NCBI GenBank assembly: GCA_002385745.1
Contig: DGEC01000074.1
Location: 1-30,837, forward strand
Reading direction: 5' to 3'
Length of the DNA stretch: 30,837 bases
From: Firmicutes bacterium UBA3936
GTDB taxonomy: Bacteria > Bacillota > Dethiobacteria > Dethiobacterales > Dethiobacteraceae
Part shown: positions 15,125 through 23,700 of the stretch, piece by piece
How the letters are laid out: each line of letters opens with the position of its first letter
Numbering within the stretch: position 1 is the first letter of the stretch
Program-made: the position numbers and the translations under genes
The notes under the pieces: model-generated
The model's input: the letters and a program-made list of their open reading frames with translations, nothing else
The model's database searches: none
What the model was told of the DNA's origin: nothing

Positions 15125-15422
15125 TGCCCTTTCGCTTCTTGGTCTGGCCAAGCGGGCCGGAAAAGTATGCTTGCAGGAAGAAGCAAATATGAAGGCAATC
15201 CGCAAAGGAACTGCCAAAGTATTGCTGCTTGCTGCCGATGCCGGTGCTGCCACGGCGAAAAAATACTATGACAAATGCAACTATTACCGGGTTCCCGTTA
15301 TTGTCTTTGCCAGTAAAGAAGAATTGGGGCAGGCTCTCGGAACGTCTCCGCGAACAGCTGTAGCCGTTACTGACGAGGGCTTTGCCGCCAGTTTGCGCAA
15401 GCTGGCAAAAGAAAAGACCTGA
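15111..15422 (+). CDS. ylxQ: L7Ae-family RNA-binding protein YlxQ
   Basis: A 103-residue L7Ae/L30e/S12e/Gadd45 fold protein, expected to bind kink-turn RNA. Its cellular role is not settled. Family features are LGLAKRAGKV near the start, a central KVLLLAADAGAATAKKY and the C-terminal strand VAVTDEGFAASL. The start could be ATG 15111 or ATG 15102; no good ribosome binding site favours either, and both overlap rnpM, so it probably relies on coupling. It sits between rnpM and infB, as in Bacillus. Confidence 0.9.
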   Translation: MAKYNALSLLGLAKRAGKVCLQEEANMKAIRKGTAKVLLLAADAGAATAKKYYDKCNYYRVPVIVFASKEELGQALGTSPRTAVAVTDEGFAASLRKLAKEKT

Positions 15423-15468
15423 AAGGGTGAATCAGAGCGAGTAACCATATATTAAGGAGGCCAAACTA

Positions 15469-15480
15469 ATGGAGGTGTAG
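15469..15480 (+). other. Minimal three-codon ORF carrying the infB ribosome binding site
   Basis: ATG GAG GTG TAG is preceded by a perfect AAGGAGG (15454-15460) with an 8-base spacer. The same codons contain GGAGGTG (15471-15477), the ribosome binding site of infB, whose ATG is at 15484. A ribosome starting here would cover the infB site. It may be a translational control or loading element, or simply a duplicated ribosome binding site. Confidence 0.5.
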
Positions 15481-15483
15481 TCC

Positions 15484-17676
15484 ATGGCTAAACTAAGGGT
15501 ATACGAGTTGGCAAAAGAGTTGGAAGTGCCGAGCAGGCGGATTATCGATCTTTTGCATAATATTGGCTTTACCGTTAAAAATCATATGAGTGTTGTCAGC
15601 GAGGAAGCCGCAGCCAAAATTCGCTACCAGTTGACAGGCAAGGGAGAACCGCCGGAAGCATACAAGGATCTTTTGCGGGGAAAAGAAAAGGAAGATAAAG
15701 TAAGAGATGCCGGCGGGCTGCCAAAGGAAAAAGCCAAAAGAAAAAAAACCGAGAAAAAAAAGGCAGAAAGACGGGTAAAGCAGCCGCCTGCCGAAAGCCG
15801 GAAAAAAGAAGCGGCGGACAAACCGAAAAAGACCGTTCAAAAACCTGCCCCGGAAAGAAAGAAGCGTGTTGATAAAAAGGAACGCAGAGCTTTAAGAGAG
15901 GCCAGGAAATTCAGTGAAAGGAAGCGCAGGGAAAACACGATTGTTCTGGAAAGCCGGGTTACTGTCGCTGAACTGGCAGCCAAATTAAACATCAGTGCTG
16001 CGGAACTTATCAGCAAACTTATTTCCCTGGGCGTCATGGTTTCTATAAATCAGGTTGTAGAAACTGATTTGGCCCAGATGATTGCCGAAGATTACGGCTA
16101 TGAGGTTGAATTAGAAGTAGATAAATTTGAAGAAGAATTAATAGAAGCTGCCGAAGACAGGGAAGAAGACTTAAAAGAGAGGGCTCCCGTGGTAACAGTC
16201 CTGGGACATGTCGACCATGGAAAAACTTCACTTTTGGATGCCATACGCAAGGCAAACGTTACTTCCCAGGAGGCGGGAGGAATCACCCAGCATATTGGTG
16301 CCTATGAGGCAATTTATCAGGATAAAAAAATTGTATTTCTTGACACACCGGGCCACGAAGCTTTTACGGCCATGCGGGCCCGGGGTGCGCAGGTAACCGA
16401 TATTGCCGTGATAGTTATCGCTGCAGACGACGGCGTTATGCCGCAAACAGTGGAAGCAATCAATCATGTAAAGGCTGCAGAAGTGCCCATAATAGTTGCC
16501 ATTAATAAAATAGACAAAGCGGATGCCAACCCGGAGCGGGTAAAACAACAGCTGACAGAATACGGGCTTGTTGCCGAAGAATGGGGCGGCGAGGCAATTA
16601 TGGTTGAAGTGTCGGCGCTGAAAAAAACGGGCCTTGACACGCTGATGGAAATGATTTTACTGGTTGCCGAAATGGCCGAACTTAAAGCCAACCCCGATAA
16701 ACCGGCAAGGGGTACCGTTATTGAAGCAAAACTGGAAAAAGGCCGCGGGTCGGTAGCGACGGTTTTAATTCAGGAAGGCACTCTCCGGGTCGGTGATTCT
16801 GTTGTCTGCGGGACTATCTACGGGAAAGTCCGCGCGATGGTAAATGACAAGGGTAAAAGAATTAAGAAAGCCGGACCGTCAACACCCGTTGAAATTATCG
16901 GCTTAACTGCCGTTCCGGAATCCGGCGATGATCTGCAGGCGGTAAAAGATGACCGGATGGCGCGTCAAGTAGCGGAAAAACGGGCGGAAAAACGACGGGA
17001 GATTGAACTTAAGAAAACTGCCAAGGTCTCCCTGGATGATTTGTTTGATCAGATCCGCAAGGGTGATGTAAAGGATTTAAACATCATTATCAAGGCTGAT
17101 GTACAGGGATCTGTTGAGGCACTGCGCGAATCGCTTTTGAAGCTTTCCACCGATGAAGTCAGAGTGCAAATAATTCACGAAGGAGTAGGTGCAGTAACCG
17201 AATCGGATGTAATGCTGGCCTCTGCTTCCAATGCTTTAATAATCGGCTTCAATATTCGCCCCGAACAAAATGTCCGCAAAACAGCCGAGCTTGAGAGAGT
17301 GGAAATCCGGCTCTACCGGGTTATATATGAAGCAATTGAGGATGTGCAAAATGCCCTGAAAGGAATGCTGGCTCCCGAATTGCGGGAAGCTGTGCAGGGA
17401 CAGGCAGAAGTACGGCAGTTGTTTAAGATTTCCCGTCTGGGTACGGTTGCCGGCTCACATGTGATCGAGGGCAAAATTACCAGAACGGCAAACATCAGGG
17501 TAATCCGCGACGGTGTGGTTGTTCATGAAGGCAAAATAGCTACTCTGAGACGTTTTAAAGACGATGTGCGGGAAGTACTGTCCGGCTATGATTGCGGCAT
17601 TATGTTGGAAAAATTCCATGACTTCAAAGAAGGAGACATTATTGAAGCATATGTCATGGAGGAGATTAAAGACTGA
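15484..17676 (+). CDS. infB: Translation initiation factor IF-2
   Basis: GTPase that brings initiator tRNA to the 30S subunit and promotes subunit joining. It has 730 residues, close to Bacillus IF-2. Layout: IF2N domain at about 1-50, a Lys/Glu-rich linker to about 150, a second IF2N-like domain (about 155-205), then the G domain: GHVDHGKT (241-248), GGITQHIGAY, DTPGHEAFTAMRARG, NKIDK and the SAL motif. Domains II, III and the C-terminal fMet-tRNA-binding domain follow. ATG 15484 has GGAGGTG upstream. The linker is encoded by A-rich DNA with two A8 runs. Confidence 0.97.
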   Translation: MAKLRVYELAKELEVPSRRIIDLLHNIGFTVKNHMSVVSEEAAAKIRYQLTGKGEPPEAYKDLLRGKEKEDKVRDAGGLPKEKAKRKKTEKKKAERRVKQPPAESRKKEAADKPKKTVQKPAPERKKRVDKKERRALREARKFSERKRRENTIVLESRVTVAELAAKLNISAAELISKLISLGVMVSINQVVETDLAQMIAEDYGYEVELEVDKFEEELIEAAEDREEDLKERAPVVTVLGHVDHGKTSLLDAIRKANVTSQEAGGITQHIGAYEAIYQDKKIVFLDTPGHEAFTAMRARGAQVTDIAVIVIAADDGVMPQTVEAINHVKAAEVPIIVAINKIDKADANPERVKQQLTEYGLVAEEWGGEAIMVEVSALKKTGLDTLMEMILLVAEMAELKANPDKPARGTVIEAKLEKGRGSVATVLIQEGTLRVGDSVVCGTIYGKVRAMVNDKGKRIKKAGPSTPVEIIGLTAVPESGDDLQAVKDDRMARQVAEKRAEKRREIELKKTAKVSLDDLFDQIRKGDVKDLNIIIKADVQGSVEALRESLLKLSTDEVRVQIIHEGVGAVTESDVMLASASNALIIGFNIRPEQNVRKTAELERVEIRLYRVIYEAIEDVQNALKGMLAPELREAVQGQAEVRQLFKISRLGTVAGSHVIEGKITRTANIRVIRDGVVVHEGKIATLRRFKDDVREVLSGYDCGIMLEKFHDFKEGDIIEAYVMEEIKD

Positions 17677-17725
17677 ACCGGCTGGTGCGACAAAAGCGCT
17701 GCAGCCTACGGAGGGATGATGGAAA

Positions 17726-18094
17726 ATGGCAAAACTGCGGGTACAGCGGGTGTCAGAGGAGTTAAAAAGGGAAATAAGTGACATTTTACGCAATAACCTT
17801 AAAGATCCGCGGATTTCCGGCATTATCAGCGTTACAGACGTTTCACTGAGCAATGATTTGAGTCAGGCTAAAATCTACCTGAGTATTTACGGAAGCGATG
17901 CGGAACAGGAAAAAACATTGAAAGCCATAGCCGGAGCGGCAGGATTCATCCGTTCGGAGGTTGGTGCAAGGGTAAAACTGCGCCATACGCCGGAGCTTAG
18001 CTTTCACCTGGATAATTCTCTGGCGTACGGAGCTCACATAAACAGGGTTCTTAGTGAGATAAAGAAGACAGAAAGGGATCTGAACGGTGAATAG
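17726..18094 (+). CDS. rbfA: Ribosome-binding factor A
   Basis: KH-like cold-shock protein that matures the 30S subunit and the 16S rRNA 5' end. It has 122 residues. The family pattern is clear: RVQRVSEELKREISDIL, the DPRISGIISVTDVSLSNDLS block, AKIYLSIYG, and LRHTPELSFHLDNSLAYGAH. ATG 17726 lies 11 bases after a GGAGGG. It overlaps nrnA by eight bases. Confidence 0.96.
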   Translation: MAKLRVQRVSEELKREISDILRNNLKDPRISGIISVTDVSLSNDLSQAKIYLSIYGSDAEQEKTLKAIAGAAGFIRSEVGARVKLRHTPELSFHLDNSLAYGAHINRVLSEIKKTERDLNGE

Positions 18095-19040
18095 TCTAAA
18101 AGAGATTGCTGAACGGATACGCGGCGGCAAAAAGGTTTTGCTTACCACCCATATCCAGCCGGACGGTGATGCCATCGGGTCCCTTCTTGGGCTGGGACTG
18201 GCTCTTCAGTATATAGGCCTTTCCGTCACCATGCATTCCACCGACGGTGTGCCTGTAAAATATGCTTTTTTACCTGGTTCACGGAAGATTGTATCCCAAG
18301 TACCGTCCGTATCTTTTGACTGTGTGGTTGCCCTTGACTGTGCGGAAACCGCGCTTCTTCACCCAGCCAGGGAAGAAATCCGGGGAAAAATCTGGATAAA
18401 TATTGACCACCACCCGACCAATACCTCCTACGGCGATTTAAACTATATTGACCCGCAGGCGGTGGCAACAGGAGAAATTATCTATTTTCTGCTGCAGGAA
18501 CTGTCTGTAACACCGGACAAGGCCATTGCCCAGGCATTATATACTGCCGTAAGTACTGACAGTGGCTCCTTTAAATATGAAAATACTTCCATGCGTACCC
18601 ATTATGTGGCCGGGAAACTATTGGAAGCCGGCGTGCGGCCGGGAGAGATCTCTCCCCTGCTTTTTGACTTGCGCTCCAAAGAGGCGGTAATGGTTCTGGG
18701 AAAGGCCCTTAATTCTCTTACCCTGACGGCCGGCAATAAAATAGCTTACATGGTGCTGACGACTGAAGATTTAAAAAGTGCCGGGGCAGGCATGGAAGAC
18801 CTGGAGGGAGTCGTCAACTATGCTAAAAATATCCACGGTGTAGAAGCCGGAATACTTTTTCGCGAGAACAGTGACGGTACAATAAAGGTGGGCCTGCGTT
18901 CCGCTTCCATTGATGTATCCCGTATAGCCGCCGCTTTTGGCGGCGGCGGCCATAAAAGGGCGGCAGGCTGCCTGCTCTCTGCAGACTTGGAAACGGCAAT
19001 AAGGGAAATAATATCGGCAGTGGGTAAAGAACTGCCATGA
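18087..19040 (+). CDS. nrnA: DHH-family bifunctional oligoribonuclease/PAP phosphatase NrnA
   Basis: Manganese phosphoesterase that degrades very short RNA fragments and hydrolyses pAp. It has 317 residues. The N-terminal DHH domain shows THIQPDGDAIGS (about 21-32), the VALDCAE motif, the name-giving DHHP box (about 106-109) and the STDSGSFKY block. The C-terminal DHHA1 substrate-binding domain ends with GGGGHKRAAG (about 285-294). The start is GTG 18087 inside the end of rbfA, and its stop overlaps the truB start (ATGA). The location between rbfA and truB is conserved in Bacillota. Confidence 0.95.
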   Translation: MNSLKEIAERIRGGKKVLLTTHIQPDGDAIGSLLGLGLALQYIGLSVTMHSTDGVPVKYAFLPGSRKIVSQVPSVSFDCVVALDCAETALLHPAREEIRGKIWINIDHHPTNTSYGDLNYIDPQAVATGEIIYFLLQELSVTPDKAIAQALYTAVSTDSGSFKYENTSMRTHYVAGKLLEAGVRPGEISPLLFDLRSKEAVMVLGKALNSLTLTAGNKIAYMVLTTEDLKSAGAGMEDLEGVVNYAKNIHGVEAGILFRENSDGTIKVGLRSASIDVSRIAAAFGGGGHKRAAGCLLSADLETAIREIISAVGKELP

Positions 19041-19924
19041 GAATAGGTATTTTAAATTTCCTAAAGCCCCCGGGGATGACATCCCACGATGCGGTTGCTC
19101 TTTTCCGGCGATTGACCGGTGTGCGGCGCATCGGTCATACCGGAACTCTTGACCCCGGAGCTGCCGGAGTGCTGCCTCTCTGCTTTGGACAGGCAACCCG
19201 GGTCGCGGAATACGTCCTGACCATGGAAAAAAGCTACCGCGCCCTGCTTGCCCTGGGAAAGGCAACGGACACTGAAGATTCCTCGGGAAATATCTGTGCG
19301 GAAAAACCGGTGCCGCCGCTTTCAGAAGGGATGATTACGGAAGTTTTTGCCGCTTTAACAGGCAGGCGGATGCAAACTCCTCCAATGTACTCGGCAGTAC
19401 GGATAAAAGGGCAAAAATTGTATGAATTGGCACGCCGTGGCGAAACGGTGGAAAGGAAAGCCCGGCCGATACATATTCATCGTCTGGAACTGCGTGCCTT
19501 CAGAAGCGATAAAATCCTTTTCGATGTTTCCTGCTCGCATGGGACTTATATTCGCACACTTTGCCGGGAAATAGCGGAAGCTTTGGGCACTACAGGGCAT
19601 TTATCCTTCCTTTTGCGGACAGCTGTCGGCACGTTTCTCCTTTCCGGTGCATTGACTGTTGAGGAATGTACAAGTCTTGTTGAAGCGGGAAAATTTGACT
19701 CGGTGCTCAAGCCCGCGGATACTGCGCTTTACCGGTTCCCTTCTGCAACGGTTACGCAGGAGGAAGCCAAAAGAATACTAAACGGTGCCTTTGTCAGATT
19801 TAAGAATAGTAAAGCTATGACAGGCAAATTGTATCGGGTATACGATCCCGACGACAGATTTATTGCCGTTTGCAAATTTGTCAACGGAGAGCTAAGACCG
19901 CAGAAAGTTTTTCATGACAGGTGA
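19037..19924 (+). CDS. truB: tRNA pseudouridine-55 synthase TruB
   Basis: Makes pseudouridine 55 in the T-loop of tRNAs. It has 295 residues. The N-terminal LNFLKPPGMTSHDAV and the catalytic motif GHTGTLDPGAAGVLP, with the nucleophile Asp at about position 39, are intact; SYRALLALGKATDTED and GTYIRTLCREIAEALG complete the catalytic fold. A PUA-like C-terminal domain follows. The ATG shares four bases with the nrnA stop, so expression is coupled. Confidence 0.97.
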   Translation: MRIGILNFLKPPGMTSHDAVALFRRLTGVRRIGHTGTLDPGAAGVLPLCFGQATRVAEYVLTMEKSYRALLALGKATDTEDSSGNICAEKPVPPLSEGMITEVFAALTGRRMQTPPMYSAVRIKGQKLYELARRGETVERKARPIHIHRLELRAFRSDKILFDVSCSHGTYIRTLCREIAEALGTTGHLSFLLRTAVGTFLLSGALTVEECTSLVEAGKFDSVLKPADTALYRFPSATVTQEEAKRILNGAFVRFKNSKAMTGKLYRVYDPDDRFIAVCKFVNGELRPQKVFHDR

Positions 19925-19929
19925 AAAGC

Positions 19930-20898
19930 ATGGAACTGGTACATAGTGTGGAGGACTTGAAAAAACATCATTCAGGCAGCATCTGCCTGGCTTTGGGAAA
20001 CTTTGACGGTGTTCATGCAGGTCACAGGGAAATATTAAGGAAAACGGTAGCACTGGCAGCAGAGAAAGGTCTGAAAAGCGCAGCGCTGATTTTTATCCCT
20101 CACCCCCAATCCGTCCTTTTTCCAAACCGCCCTCCGGATCTTTTGCAGCCGGTAGAAGACAGAATAAAAATGCTGGGCGAGACAGGTATTGACTACGTGA
20201 TCAGACATCCGTTTACACGTGAATTTGCAGCCATTACACCGCAGCAATTTGTCTCGGAAATCATCTGCGGGAAAATTGCCGCTTCCTGTGTAGTGGTGGG
20301 CTTCAACTATACATTTGGCAGATACGGTAGCGGGACTGCCGCCGATCTGAAGCGGTACGGAAAGTTGCTGGGTTTTGATTTGCACATAATTGATCCTGTA
20401 ATTGTTGGCGGAAGAGTGGTGGGAAGTTCAGCCATACGCGAGCTTTTGGCAGAGGGGAAGGTTGAGGAAGCTTCACTGCTCCTGGAACGCCCTTTTTACC
20501 TGCGGGGAACGGTAGTTCATGGAGACGGCAGGGGACGCAGGCTTGGTTTTCCTACGGCAAATCTGAAGGTTTCAAAGGAAATTATGCTGCCGTCAAACGG
20601 CGTTTATCTGACAAAGGCGTCTTCCGGGTCATTAAAGGCCTGGTCGCTGACCAATATCGGCGTGCGTCCCACTTTTGGCAAAAAGGAACGGTCCATTGAA
20701 GTTTATTTGTTTGACCTGGAAAGGGATCTTTACAATAAAGAGCTGAAAGTTTGTTTCATCACGAAAATACGCAATGAAATGGCTTTCCCTGATTCCCGTG
20801 CCTTGGCTTGCCGGATTAAAAAAGATATAGCGACAGCAAAAAGTATAATTAAAAACGCAGCACCGGCTAAAAAGCAAAATTTGACGTTTTCTTGCTAA
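19930..20898 (+). CDS. ribF: Bifunctional riboflavin kinase/FAD synthetase RibF
   Basis: Converts riboflavin to FMN and then FAD. The N-terminal FAD synthetase (nucleotidyltransferase) domain has LGNFDGVHAGH, VVGFNYTFG and GSSAIRELLAEG. The C-terminal riboflavin kinase domain has RGRRLGFPTANL and the NIGVRPTFG block, then EVYLFDLE. ATG 19930 is preferred because AGGTGA lies five bases upstream (322 residues). GTG 19921, overlapping the truB stop as GTGA, is the alternative (325 residues). The coding end overlaps the predicted rpsO promoter. Confidence 0.95.
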   Translation: MELVHSVEDLKKHHSGSICLALGNFDGVHAGHREILRKTVALAAEKGLKSAALIFIPHPQSVLFPNRPPDLLQPVEDRIKMLGETGIDYVIRHPFTREFAAITPQQFVSEIICGKIAASCVVVGFNYTFGRYGSGTAADLKRYGKLLGFDLHIIDPVIVGGRVVGSSAIRELLAEGKVEEASLLLERPFYLRGTVVHGDGRGRRLGFPTANLKVSKEIMLPSNGVYLTKASSGSLKAWSLTNIGVRPTFGKKERSIEVYLFDLERDLYNKELKVCFITKIRNEMAFPDSRALACRIKKDIATAKSIIKNAAPAKKQNLTFSC

Positions 20899-20920
20899 TC
20901 AGACTGCGATATGATAAAAT
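20892..20920 (+). promoter_or_regulatory. Promoter for rpsO, extended -10 type
   Basis: TTGCTA (20892-20897), a 17-base spacer, then TAAAAT (20915-20920), with TG one base upstream of the -10 (extended -10). The -35 lies in the last codons of ribF. Predicted start is near 20927, placing the hairpin at 20934-20980 at the very 5' end of the transcript. Confidence 0.65.
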
Positions 20921-20933
20921 TTATTCTGTTCAA

Positions 20934-20980
20934 CCTTAAGCTCGGGGAATCGGGACTCCGGCGTTTCCCTTGGCTTAAGG
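20934..20980 (+). promoter_or_regulatory. Structured rpsO leader, candidate S15 autoregulatory element
   Basis: CCTTAAGC (20934-20941) pairs perfectly with GCTTAAGG (20973-20980). Inside, GGGAA and TTCCC can pair, enclosing a small CGG/CCG stem. A nested, interrupted helix at the start of an rpsO mRNA is what S15 feedback elements look like. These elements differ between lineages, and I have not matched this one to a known family. Confidence 0.5.
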
Positions 20981-21014
20981 GGATAAGAAAACTTACGATA
21001 AGGAGGTGTGCCGC

Positions 21015-21284
21015 ATGAGCAGCTATTCACTGCGGAAAAAAGAAATAATCAGCCGGTACAGGCTGCATGAAAATGACACAGGTTCTCCGGAAGTGCAAAT
21101 AGCACTGCTGACAGAACGGATTAATTATCTTACAGAGCATTTGAAAGAGCACAAAAAAGACCATCATTCAAGACGCGGCCTTTTGAAAATGGTAGGCCGG
21201 CGCCGGGGTTTGCTCAACTATGTAAGAAAAATAGACGCCGAGCGCTACCGTGCTATTTTGGAAAAGCTTGAACTGCGGAAATAG
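21015..21284 (+). CDS. rpsO: 30S ribosomal protein S15
   Basis: Primary binding protein of the 16S rRNA central domain. It has 89 residues, exactly the family length. Signatures are HENDTGSPEVQIALLTERI, LKEHKKDHHSRRGLLKMVGR and RRGLLNYVRKID. ATG 21015 has AAGGAGGTG upstream; the frame also opens at GTG 21006, but that lies in the ribosome binding site. It precedes pnp, as in most bacteria, with a terminator between. Confidence 0.97.
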   Translation: MSSYSLRKKEIISRYRLHENDTGSPEVQIALLTERINYLTEHLKEHKKDHHSRRGLLKMVGRRRGLLNYVRKIDAERYRAILEKLELRK

Positions 21285-21299
21285 CTTCCCAGTAAGGGG

Positions 21300-21326
21300 A
21301 AAAGTGGGGGGAACCCCGCTTTTTCT
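21300..21326 (+). terminator. Intrinsic terminator after rpsO
   Basis: AAAAGTGGGG (21300-21309) pairs with CCCCGCTTTT (21314-21323), with one T-G pair, over a GGAA loop, and is followed by TCT. It may let some polymerase through into pnp. A possible -10 (TATAAA, 21367-21372) follows, but no good -35 is paired with it. Confidence 0.72.
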
Positions 21327-21397
21327 AAAAGAAAACACAGGTAAGTTAATGAACATACTGCTATTGTATAAACGTAAGAGAGGATGTTTGGCAAATA

Positions 21398-23587
21398 ATG
21401 AAAATCTATAAAATGCTGTTGGCCGGAAGAGAGTTCAGTTTTGAAACCGGCCGTATTGCCCAGCAGGCCAGCGGCTCAGTCCTGGTACGCTATGGTGATA
21501 CGGTTGTCCTGACTACGGCAACCGCATCGGCCGAACCGCGTGAAGGCGTCGATTTCTTTCCTCTTACCGTTGATTATGAGGAGCGTCTTTATGCAGTCGG
21601 CAAAATCCCGGGAGGTTTCATTAAACGTGAAGGCCGGCCGACCGAAAAAGCCATTTTGGCCGCCCGTCTGACGGACAGACCTTGCCGTCCTTTGTTTCCA
21701 AAGGACTTCCGCAATGCTGTACACATTGTTACCACGGTGCTTTCGGTAGACCAGGACTGTCCACCGGATGTCATGTCTATCTGCGGTGCATCAGCGGCCC
21801 TTTCCGTTTCCCATATCCCCTTTGACGGCCCAATTGGTGCCGTGCTGGTGGGCTGGGTAGACGGCAGGCCCGTAATAAACCCCACACAGGAAGAAGCGGA
21901 AGAATCAAGGCTTCATCTGGTAGTTGCCAGCTCGAGGGATGCAATAATGATGGTAGAAGCGGGGGCTAATGAACTGTCAGAGGAAGAGATCCTGGAAGCA
22001 ATCATGGCCGGACATGAAGCCAACCAGGAGATAATTGCCCTGCAGGATAAGATGGTTGCAGAAATCGGAGTAGAAAAAATGTCTGTTGAACCTTTTACTC
22101 CGGAAGAGGAAATTGCCGCTCAAGTCCGGGAGTTCGTTGCCGGGCGTATTAACGCGGCGATCAGAATAGTAGAAAAGAAAGAAAGAGAAGCTACAATTGA
22201 TGCTGTCCGGGAAGAGACGGTAATGCATTTTGCCGAAAACTACCCGGAAAACGAAAGAGATGTCCTGGTGGCCTTTGAAAATTTGCTTAAAGAAACAATG
22301 CGCAACATGATTTTAAAGGAAAAAGTCCGTCCCGACGGCAGAAGCCACGATGAAATAAGACCGTTAAGTATTGAGGTAGGCTTATTGCCGCGCACTCACG
22401 GCTCGGCCCTGTTCAGAAGAGGACAAACACAGGTCTTGAATGTTTGTACTCTGGGAGCTCCCGGCGATGTCCAGCGTTTGGACGGGCTGGGGCTGGAGGA
22501 ATACAAACGGTATATGCACCACTATAATTTCCCGCCCTACAGTGTGGGAGAAGCCGGTTTCATGCGCGGTGCCAGCCGACGGGATATCGGCCATGGAGCC
22601 TTGGCCGAGAGGGCCTTGCTGCCGGTCATACCGTCTCAGGAAGATTTCCCCTATACAATCCGGCTTGTCTCTGAAGTTGTAGAATCAAACGGTTCTACTT
22701 CCATGGGCGCCGTCTGTGCTTCTACTCTCTCCCTGATGGATGCCGGTGTCCCCATAAGGAAACCCGTGTCCGGCATAGCCATGGGACTGATAAAAGAAGG
22801 CGACGAACTGGCGATTCTGACCGATATTCAGGGAATTGAAGACTTTCTTGGTGATATGGACTTTAAGGTAGCCGGAACAAAAGACGGCATAACCGCCCTG
22901 CAGATGGACATTAAAATAAAGGGACTGTCAAAGGACATTCTGTACCGTGCCCTCAAACAGGCCAGAAAAGCTTATCTTTATATCCTGGAAAAAATGACGA
23001 ATGTCATTGCCGAACCGCGACCCGAACTGTCCCCTTACGCTCCCCGTATTTTCATCATGCACATTGACCCAGACAAAATTCGCGATGTTATTGGCCCCGG
23101 CGGCAAAATGATTAACAAGATTACACAGGATACGGAAACGGAAATTGAAATTGAACCGGACGGAAAAATATATATTGCTGCCGTTAACCCGGAAAACGGG
23201 AGAAAAGCCATGAAGATAATTGAGAGTCTGACCAGGGATGTTGAAGTTGGGGAAATTTATATCGGCAAGATTACCCGCGTAGAAAAATACGGGGCCTTTG
23301 CTGAGATACTTCCGGGGAAGGAAGGCTTGATACATATTTCCCGGCTGTCCCATGAGCATGTGGAAAGGACTGAAGATGTTCTTAATATTGGCGACGAAAC
23401 ACCGGTTAAGGTGATCGGAATTGATGAGCGGGGAAGGATTGATCTTTCACGCAGGGCTGCCATCCCCAATGAGAAGGGGGAAATGATAGAAGAGGAAATG
23501 CTTCCCAGGAGGGAAGCCAAAAGGGAATTCAAGAAAGAAGAAAGACGGGGCCACCCAAATCATAATAAAAAACGGAGAAGAACATAA
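21398..23587 (+). CDS. pnp: Polyribonucleotide nucleotidyltransferase (PNPase)
   Basis: 3'-to-5' phosphorolytic exonuclease, a central enzyme of mRNA decay in Bacillota. It has 729 residues: first RNase PH-like domain (about 1-210, with GREFSFETGRIAQQASGS and GRPTEKAILAARLTDRP), helical domain, second RNase PH domain (FRRGQTQVLNVCTLG, VVESNGSTSMGAVCAS), KH domain (IRDVIGPGGKMINKI) and S1 domain (GKITRVEKYGAFAEILPG), then a basic tail. ATG 21398 gives the family N-terminus, but its only ribosome binding site (AGAGAGG) is about 14 bases away. The last codons overlap the terminator stem. Confidence 0.97.
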   Translation: MKIYKMLLAGREFSFETGRIAQQASGSVLVRYGDTVVLTTATASAEPREGVDFFPLTVDYEERLYAVGKIPGGFIKREGRPTEKAILAARLTDRPCRPLFPKDFRNAVHIVTTVLSVDQDCPPDVMSICGASAALSVSHIPFDGPIGAVLVGWVDGRPVINPTQEEAEESRLHLVVASSRDAIMMVEAGANELSEEEILEAIMAGHEANQEIIALQDKMVAEIGVEKMSVEPFTPEEEIAAQVREFVAGRINAAIRIVEKKEREATIDAVREETVMHFAENYPENERDVLVAFENLLKETMRNMILKEKVRPDGRSHDEIRPLSIEVGLLPRTHGSALFRRGQTQVLNVCTLGAPGDVQRLDGLGLEEYKRYMHHYNFPPYSVGEAGFMRGASRRDIGHGALAERALLPVIPSQEDFPYTIRLVSEVVESNGSTSMGAVCASTLSLMDAGVPIRKPVSGIAMGLIKEGDELAILTDIQGIEDFLGDMDFKVAGTKDGITALQMDIKIKGLSKDILYRALKQARKAYLYILEKMTNVIAEPRPELSPYAPRIFIMHIDPDKIRDVIGPGGKMINKITQDTETEIEIEPDGKIYIAAVNPENGRKAMKIIESLTRDVEVGEIYIGKITRVEKYGAFAEILPGKEGLIHISRLSHEHVERTEDVLNIGDETPVKVIGIDERGRIDLSRRAAIPNEKGEMIEEEMLPRREAKREFKKEERRGHPNHNKKRRRT

Positions 23588-23610
23588 CCTCACGGTTTAT
23601 GTTCTTTTTT
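23578..23610 (+). terminator. First of two tandem terminators after pnp
   Basis: AAGAACATAA (23578-23587) pairs with TTATGTTCTT (23597-23606), followed by four more Ts. The left arm is formed by the last pnp codons and stop. Confidence 0.82.
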
Positions 23611-23645
23611 AATGCCTTCCGGCCGGGCTGCCGGGTGGCATTTTT
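23611..23645 (+). terminator. Second tandem terminator after pnp
   Basis: AATGCC (23611-23616) pairs with GGCATT (23637-23642), enclosing an inner CCGGC/GCCGG stem (23619-23623 with 23630-23634), followed by three Ts. Two terminators in a row isolate pnp from the envelope genes downstream. Confidence 0.72.
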
Positions 23646-23700
23646 GTCCTCCGTGCTGCATAACTATTAAAAGCATACCGGCAGGAAATGAGGGTGCATC

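Noticed and set aside
15709..15780. A8 runs in the infB linker as frameshift sites
   Set aside because: The infB frame is continuous through both runs and the downstream domains are intact, so nothing indicates a programmed shift.
23660..23680. Sporulation promoter (sigma-E or sigma-G) before the PdaB-like gene
   Set aside because: CATA-containing stretches are present, but none has the right downstream bases or a -35 at the proper distance.
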